DNA of 64,000 bases. Origin: Lumbricus terrestris (Eukaryota; Annelida; Clitellata; Crassiclitellata; Lumbricidae). The first letter of the stretch is position 1. Every line of letters starts with the position of its first letter. A program made the position numbers and the translations under genes. The notes under the pieces are model-generated. The model was given only the letters and a program-made list of their open reading frames with translations, did no database searches and was not told where the DNA came from. Shown piece after piece: positions 59,089 to 64,000 of this stretch. The DNA is taken from assembly GCA_949752735.1 (NCBI GenBank), contig OX457038.1, forward strand, positions 21,159,155 through 21,223,154. Reading direction: 5' to 3'.

Positions 59089-61713
59089 ATGGAAGAAGAC
59101 GAGGAAGTCACAATCGCCTACGCCGCTGGAGGATTCGCTGATCTACGGGCGAACGTTTCCTCGCCATTGGCCGACGAGAGTGCAATGGCAGACCAGCGAA
59201 CAGACCGAGACCGACTCATCGAGGAGCTGCGGAGGCCGACGAGGGTGAGCTACCGAGAGACGTCTGACGATCGGGAGACTTCCCTGAGAATGCCTGAGAC
59301 TACCGGAGGACGGCCGTGGACTCGACCGCCTCCAATGAAGCCGGGAAAGTTTGACGGCACGGGATCGCTGGAGTCGTTCCTGGTGCAGTTCGAAGTCTGC
59401 GCCCGTCACAACCAATGGACTGCCGCCGACCGAGTCGACTATCTTCGATGCAGCCTGGAGAAAGCTGCCACGCAGCTTTTGTGGGACTTCGGTGCTCGTC
59501 CGAACGTCGGCTACGAGGAGCTTGTCGAACGCCTTCGACAGAGGTATGGAACGGAGGGCCAGGCGGAAAGCTTTCGCGCTCAGCTTTATTACAGACGCCA
59601 GCGTTCCCAAGAGACTTTGAGCGATTTGCTGCACGACATTCGTCGCCTTGTCGTGTTGGCGTATCCAGTACCTTCGAACGAGACCACGGAGATCATCGCC
59701 AAGGATGCTTTCCTTGAGGCGTTGAGCGACAGAGACCTGTCACTCAAAGTACGTGAGCGGGAGCCAAAGAACCTGGACGAGGCCTACAGGACGGCGCTTC
59801 GTCTGGACGCCTACCAACGGACGAACGATTCTGACGATAGACGGAGGCCTTCCAACCGCGTGCGGAGTACTCAAGAGACCGATGCGAGTACTCAGATCCA
59901 GTCTACGCTCGACCGATTCCTAGAGACGCAGCGCGACGAGCAGAGACGATGGCAGACGGAAATGGAACGAAGGATCGACCGCCAATTCCAGGAGCTGCGA
60001 AACCGTGCTTCAACCGACGACGATCTGGGGCGCAACGGCCGCCCCGGAAACAGCAGCGCCAACGACCAGGACCGGTCGAGACGGAGTGTGACCTGTTACA
60101 ACTGCAACCGCGCAGGTCACATTAGCCGGAATTGCCGCCAGCCTCGTCGCCCCTTCAACCGCAGGAACGACGTCGAGACCACAGAAACGGAGGCGCCGCC
60201 GCCTCTGATGAACCATACGACTCGCCCAAGATTGCCGGACCGAGCCAGCAGCAACGCCGTTTACATTCGAGGGAGCATCAACGGACGACAACAGATGTGT
60301 TTAATCGACACCGGATCCGAGGTCAGCTTGATCCCGTCTACAGTCGTCGAAGGGTTAGCACTGCAATCTTGCTCTCGTTTTCTGATGGCTGCAAATGGCA
60401 CTAGCATTAATGTCCTTGGGGAGGTCCGTTTGCCCATTAAGATAAGGGACGGATTTGAGATTTCCACTGTATTTTTGGTTTCTGATCAAATTACCGAGCC
60501 CATGCTAGGTATGGATTGGCTGAGGGAACACCGGTGTAGAATTGGTTTTGGTAACGGGGCATTGTTTTTAGGACGTAGACGGGTACCCCTCGTAAAAGGG
60601 AACGGATCTATGTGGTGCCGTAGAGTGATAATTGCTGAAGAGGTTGTAGTGCCTCCTAAATGCCAGAGTGAAGTCTCTGTGAAGACGTTGTACGGGGACC
60701 TGACTACTATAGCGCCTGCATGGATGACAGAAGCCCAAGAGATACAGCCAGGGGTGCATCTCGCTCGCGTCGTCGTTGGAGACCGCGCGGATGCTAGTGT
60801 TAGAGTAGTTAACCTGAGCGACGAGACCGTTACGCTAACGAAGGATCGATTCCTAGGAGGATTGCATCCAGTGGAGGTGGAATTGGGTACAGGTAGGGGA
60901 CAAGGGACCGCACCTGTTAGTGAGATTTCGCCCCGAGATATGTTAATGGCAGATTTGCCGGAGGAAGTTCCCTCCGAGATTCGGGAGCGGTTGGACAAGT
61001 TGCTTCTTGAATATCGGGACGTATTCTCAGTGACCGACCGAGATTTAGGGAGAACGACTGCCGCTATGCATAGAATCGAGACAGACGAGACGCGCCCCGT
61101 TAGGCAGCCCTTAAGACGCCATCCCTTGCCGCATAGGACAGCTATCGACAGTGAACTTGATCGGACGTTAAATGACGGGCTGATCGAATCTGCAATTAGT
61201 AAGCATGCCTTTAGCGGAGGTCGGGTGCGAAGGGACAATAACGCTCGTAAATTCTATCGGCAGCAGAGGTTACGGTTTCAGCGAGGACGAGGTGACCGTG
61301 AGAGCGCGCGCCATATTGAACGACACGTGCCACGACGGACGGATCGGACTAACAATTGGCTGGGGAGGGTGACGAGATTTCGTAAGTGGGTTACTATCTG
61401 TGGTCGACCCCCCACGCCCTGTCCCTTGTTGCTAGCGCCCAACGTATATCCGTGGGAGCGGGTAAGAATATTCGCGGGTGGTCCATTGCCCGTGGGAAAG
61501 TGCCTAAAGCAGCCGTCAGAGGGTTTGGGGCGGGGCTTTGCACTGTGCTACTGCTGCCCACCGGAGGAGATGTGCGACGATGTCGCTTGTACACCTGATC
61601 CGCCGCGCGCGACGTACATGACGTCACCCGCTGCCGCAGCTGGCGCGACGGAGAGAAGGAGGAATTCGAGACGTCGGTCGATGCAGGACCGCCCACGTCA
61701 CTCGTCCTTGTAG
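59089..61713 (+). CDS. Gag-protease-pol (deleted) of LTR element 2
   Basis: 874 codons in one frame. Gag with KPGKFDGTGSLESFLVQFEV, zinc knuckle CYNCNRAGHISRNC (CX2CX4HX4C) near residue 336, and aspartic protease LIDTGSEVSLIP (catalytic Asp near 407). A post-protease segment follows, down to the RT stub HPLPHRTAIDSELD near 690. After this the frame is unlike polymerase: RT, RNase H and integrase cores are missing, and the last 150 or so residues are basic, Pro/Arg-rich sequence across deletion joints. The product could give a particle and protease but not reverse transcription by itself. Confidence 0.82.
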   Translation: MEEDEEVTIAYAAGGFADLRANVSSPLADESAMADQRTDRDRLIEELRRPTRVSYRETSDDRETSLRMPETTGGRPWTRPPPMKPGKFDGTGSLESFLVQFEVCARHNQWTAADRVDYLRCSLEKAATQLLWDFGARPNVGYEELVERLRQRYGTEGQAESFRAQLYYRRQRSQETLSDLLHDIRRLVVLAYPVPSNETTEIIAKDAFLEALSDRDLSLKVREREPKNLDEAYRTALRLDAYQRTNDSDDRRRPSNRVRSTQETDASTQIQSTLDRFLETQRDEQRRWQTEMERRIDRQFQELRNRASTDDDLGRNGRPGNSSANDQDRSRRSVTCYNCNRAGHISRNCRQPRRPFNRRNDVETTETEAPPPLMNHTTRPRLPDRASSNAVYIRGSINGRQQMCLIDTGSEVSLIPSTVVEGLALQSCSRFLMAANGTSINVLGEVRLPIKIRDGFEISTVFLVSDQITEPMLGMDWLREHRCRIGFGNGALFLGRRRVPLVKGNGSMWCRRVIIAEEVVVPPKCQSEVSVKTLYGDLTTIAPAWMTEAQEIQPGVHLARVVVGDRADASVRVVNLSDETVTLTKDRFLGGLHPVEVELGTGRGQGTAPVSEISPRDMLMADLPEEVPSEIRERLDKLLLEYRDVFSVTDRDLGRTTAAMHRIETDETRPVRQPLRRHPLPHRTAIDSELDRTLNDGLIESAISKHAFSGGRVRRDNNARKFYRQQRLRFQRGRGDRESARHIERHVPRRTDRTNNWLGRVTRFRKWVTICGRPPTPCPLLLAPNVYPWERVRIFAGGPLPVGKCLKQPSEGLGRGFALCYCCPPEEMCDDVACTPDPPRATYMTSPAAAAGATERRRNSRRRSMQDRPRHSSL

Positions 61714-62216
61714 ATTGATTTGCTGATTGTGCCGTTGAGGTTGAGTCCCGATTTTTGACAGTGTGCAGGAACTTGGTTTAGGTCCGTTGGACGTAAATAT
61801 CCTTGTTATGTGTTGTTCCTTGTGGAACAAATTTCTGTAGCTTGGTTGCCCATTGGGCACATGTTAATGTGTTACGGGCGGAACGTCGCCTCCGCCCGTT
61901 TGAGTTCACGCTTGTTCTGTTGCCTACGGGCATAGTTAAGATCGTGTTGCCTACTGGCTAATTAATATTATTAGCTATTGACTAAAAGTCGTACGAGTAA
62001 AAGTCCCCGTGGAGGAATTGCTTTTCAGTTGTCCCTTGAAGGACGGGTTTCTGTGGCCTCAGGGCATATTTAGATTAATTGTATGATGACCGTGCCAGAG
62101 TTAGGGTATTGCTGTTAGAGACTTTCTTAGCTATAGACTCTTGGTGGGCCCGTTGGCCAATGCTTTCATCGTGGTGACTAAAATGAGGACATTTTATTAA
62201 TCGTAGTGGGTGGGGA
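61714..62216. other. Untranslated 3' part of LTR element 2
   Basis: Between the stop codon and the 3' LTR. It contains repeated 'gttgcctactggc / cccgttggcc' blocks and ends in the purine tract. A similar 'cccgttggcc' series precedes the 3' LTR of element 1 (41040-41420). Confidence 0.6.
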
Positions 62217-62994
62217 TGTTGCGAACCTGGGTTTGCCGATCGTTTATGTTCCACCGCCGACTGTATTGAGTGTATTGGCGGCGTCTCTTTGAAGTCGGTC
62301 GCCGCTTGGCCTAGTATTATCGGCCGCGACCGCGGTATGCTTTATGTGCCCCTTCCCCCCGCAGCGCGAATCGTTTATGTTCCACCGCCGACTGTATTGA
62401 GTGTATTGGCGGCGTCTCTTTGAAGTCGGTCGCCGCTTGGCCTAGTATTATCGGCCGCGACCGCGGTATGCTTTATGTGCCCCTTCCCCCCGCAGCGCGA
62501 ATCGTTTATGTTCCACCGCCGACTGTATTGAGGGTATTGGCGGCATCGCTTTATGTGCCTCTCTCCCCCGCGGTAGGAATCCTTTATGTTCCACCGCCAT
62601 CTCTTTGAAGTCGGTCGCCGGCGTGTACGACCTGTAGTATATATAAGGGAGCCTGTTGCTCTGATAGGGAGTCATCAAATAGTCTTCGAGTGATCGAGTA
62701 GAGTTACAGTCAGTCGTAGAGCGAGTTGTGATGTACAGTTGATGAGTGTCGTACTGCCGTGAATAAACTGTGTTCTTCTCTTCATCGTCGTGTGTTTCTT
62801 GGGAGAGGCGTATCGGTCGGAAGGGGCTGCACTTCCTTCGAAATACAACGAAGGCGGACTCGCGTCTCCCTCCTGAGACGACACGCGGGCATATTTGGAC
62901 TGGCACCCGCCCGATCGGTAATCGGCCATCCTACGGACCGAGAGGGCAACTGTTTCTGCAGTCGGGGTGTTTCAGAGGGCGTCTTTCCGCCACA
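62217..62994 (+). repeat. 3' LTR of element 2
   Basis: Nearly identical to the 5' LTR up to 'gcacccgcc' (about 62911). The last 80 or so bases before 'ccgccaca' are different sequence. Confidence 0.85.
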
Positions 62995-63345
62995 ATATAC
63001 GCAGACAGACAATACGGCTTATATGCAGACAGACAATACAGCTTATACACAGACAGACAATGCAGCTTATACGCAGACAGACAATACGGCTTATGCGCAG
63101 ACAGACAATGCAGCTTATACGCAGACAATACAGCTTATACGCAGACAGAGTGCAGCTTATACGCAGACAGACAATACAGCTTATACGCAGACAGACAATA
63201 CAGCTTATACGCAGACAGACAATGCAGCTTATACGTAGACAATACAGCTGATACGCAGACAGAACTGTGCAGCTTATACGCATACAGACAATACAGCTTA
63301 TACGCAGACAGACAATGCAGCTTATACGCAGACAATGCAGCTTAT
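62995..63345. repeat. 24-bp minisatellite (cagacagacaatrcagcttatacg)
   Basis: About 15 units of roughly 23-24 bp, some shortened, directly touching the end of the 3' LTR. Long open frames on both strands across it are repeat products. Confidence 0.9.
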
Positions 63346-63902
63346 AGCCTACACTTGGGCTCAGCTGAAAGACCTGACCACCTACCGCCGATACATTGCA
63401 ATGCCATGCACCTAGGGGCTGACACAGGATATCAGCACCGGGCCCAGACGATCTTGCAAAACGAGTATGGGCAATACGTTAACTTTTTTTTACCTAGTCC
63501 TAAGGTTGAAAGGAAACAATTAATAAGATTCCCAGAAGAGTCTGTCTTAGAGACTCTTTAAACTAGTCAGAACATTAGGATGGAATTCGGATGACTTGCT
63601 GAGTCATAAAGTGTGGTCGAGCCAGCAAAAACTGTGGCTGGGCGACGAACTGAAAGGCGAACTGAGTGCAACGCAGGGATGAAAGCCACCTTTAACGTTT
63701 TGCTATTAAACTACCATGAAGCATGTCAAACCTGCAAAATGTAGGATATACAATATACATGTTATTATTCACTATTACTATTTTTTATTTGCACAATAAA
63801 TTTCAACACAGTTTATAATGTTAATCATTAAATTCTAGCCGCTGCTTTTGAGTTTAGCTTACTGTTGCGGCCCTCGGTTTCAAAAGTTATTGCTTCTGCG
63901 GC
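63346..63902. other. Intergenic, nothing recognised
   Basis: No gene or element seen. Confidence 0.4.
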
Positions 63903-64000
63903 CAGTGTCGGCGCCAGGATTTCAGTTTTGGGGGTTGAAGCCCATGATCTGAGGCTTGGTCCAGAAGTTGAGGAGACGAATCGCGGAGGAAATTTTTTAA
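63903..64000. mobile_element. Left end of a hAT-like MITE, cut by window edge
   Basis: 'cagtgtcggcgccaggattt' followed by a G-rich block resembles the termini of the other CAGTG elements here. The right end is outside the window. Confidence 0.4.

Larger units (their letters stand above)
58285..62994 (+). mobile_element. LTR retrotransposon 2 (Ty3/gypsy type, internally deleted)
   Basis: LTRs at 58285-59026 and 62217-62994 start 'tgttgcgaacctggg' and end 'ccgccaca'. A primer-binding-like 'tggtacccagcaagtgggg' follows the 5' LTR and a purine tract 'gtgggtgggga' precedes the 3' LTR. Flanks ATAC and ATAT are an imperfect 4-bp duplication. It carries one open gag-protease-pol frame with a large internal deletion. 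Related in protein to element 1 but with different LTRs. Confidence 0.85.

Noticed and set aside
62931..63335. Tyr/Ala/Asp-rich frames after LTR element 2
   Set aside because: Translation of the 24-bp minisatellite. No start or domain support.

Overview
The window is eukaryotic and almost certainly metazoan. Coding sequence is split by phase-consistent GT-AG introns, non-coding DNA dominates, and there are tRNA-derived SINEs, hAT-like elements with 8-bp target-site duplications, a mariner-like fold-back and two Ty3/gypsy-type LTR elements. The over-used AGGCCT palindrome and the repeat mix suggest a marine invertebrate (perhaps echinoderm or hemichordate), but I cannot fix the phylum.

The host content is a cluster of transmembrane-mucin genes on the + strand. 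The best gene (23937-55683) can be assembled into ten exons totalling 12,240 nt, exactly 4,080 codons. In order it encodes a signal peptide, a giant single-exon Ser/Thr-rich domain (111 units, then about 17 degenerate units, then 31 units, all of 63 bp = 21 aa), an SEA-like domain split over three exons, a ten-cysteine membrane-proximal module, one transmembrane helix and a cytoplasmic tail of about 150 aa. A paralogue at 4636-11026 has the same exon phases, cysteine spacing, helix and tail layout. Its 5' part (mucin domain, signal peptide) was not found. Between them (19928-20904) lies a possible signal-peptide exon followed by a frame-broken PSTTSTTE repeat, probably a decayed third mucin.

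The introns of the large gene are full of mobile DNA. They hold a mariner-like fold-back (35594-36548), a 5.5-kb LTR element (37150-42621) with cAMP-response-element palindromes in its LTRs, several small hAT-like elements, a 2.3-kb near-perfect palindrome with a perfect 8-bp duplication (48720-51021) and a GC-ended hAT-like element (52490-54743) carrying a nested smaller element. Downstream is a second LTR element (58285-62994) beside a 24-bp minisatellite. Both LTR elements keep gag and protease but have lost most of the polymerase.

Region by region: 1-4.6 kb, repeats and one 8-bp-TSD element; 4.6-11 kb, mucin gene 1; 11-19.9 kb, decayed hAT, two inverted minisatellites, a TIR element; 19.9-21 kb, mucin relic; 21.4-23.8 kb, triplet tract and LINE relic; 23.9-55.7 kb, mucin gene 2; 55.9-64 kb, MITEs, SINE, LTR element 2 and minisatellite. 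Exon calls come from reading frames, splice dinucleotides and comparison of the two paralogues; no transcript evidence was available.
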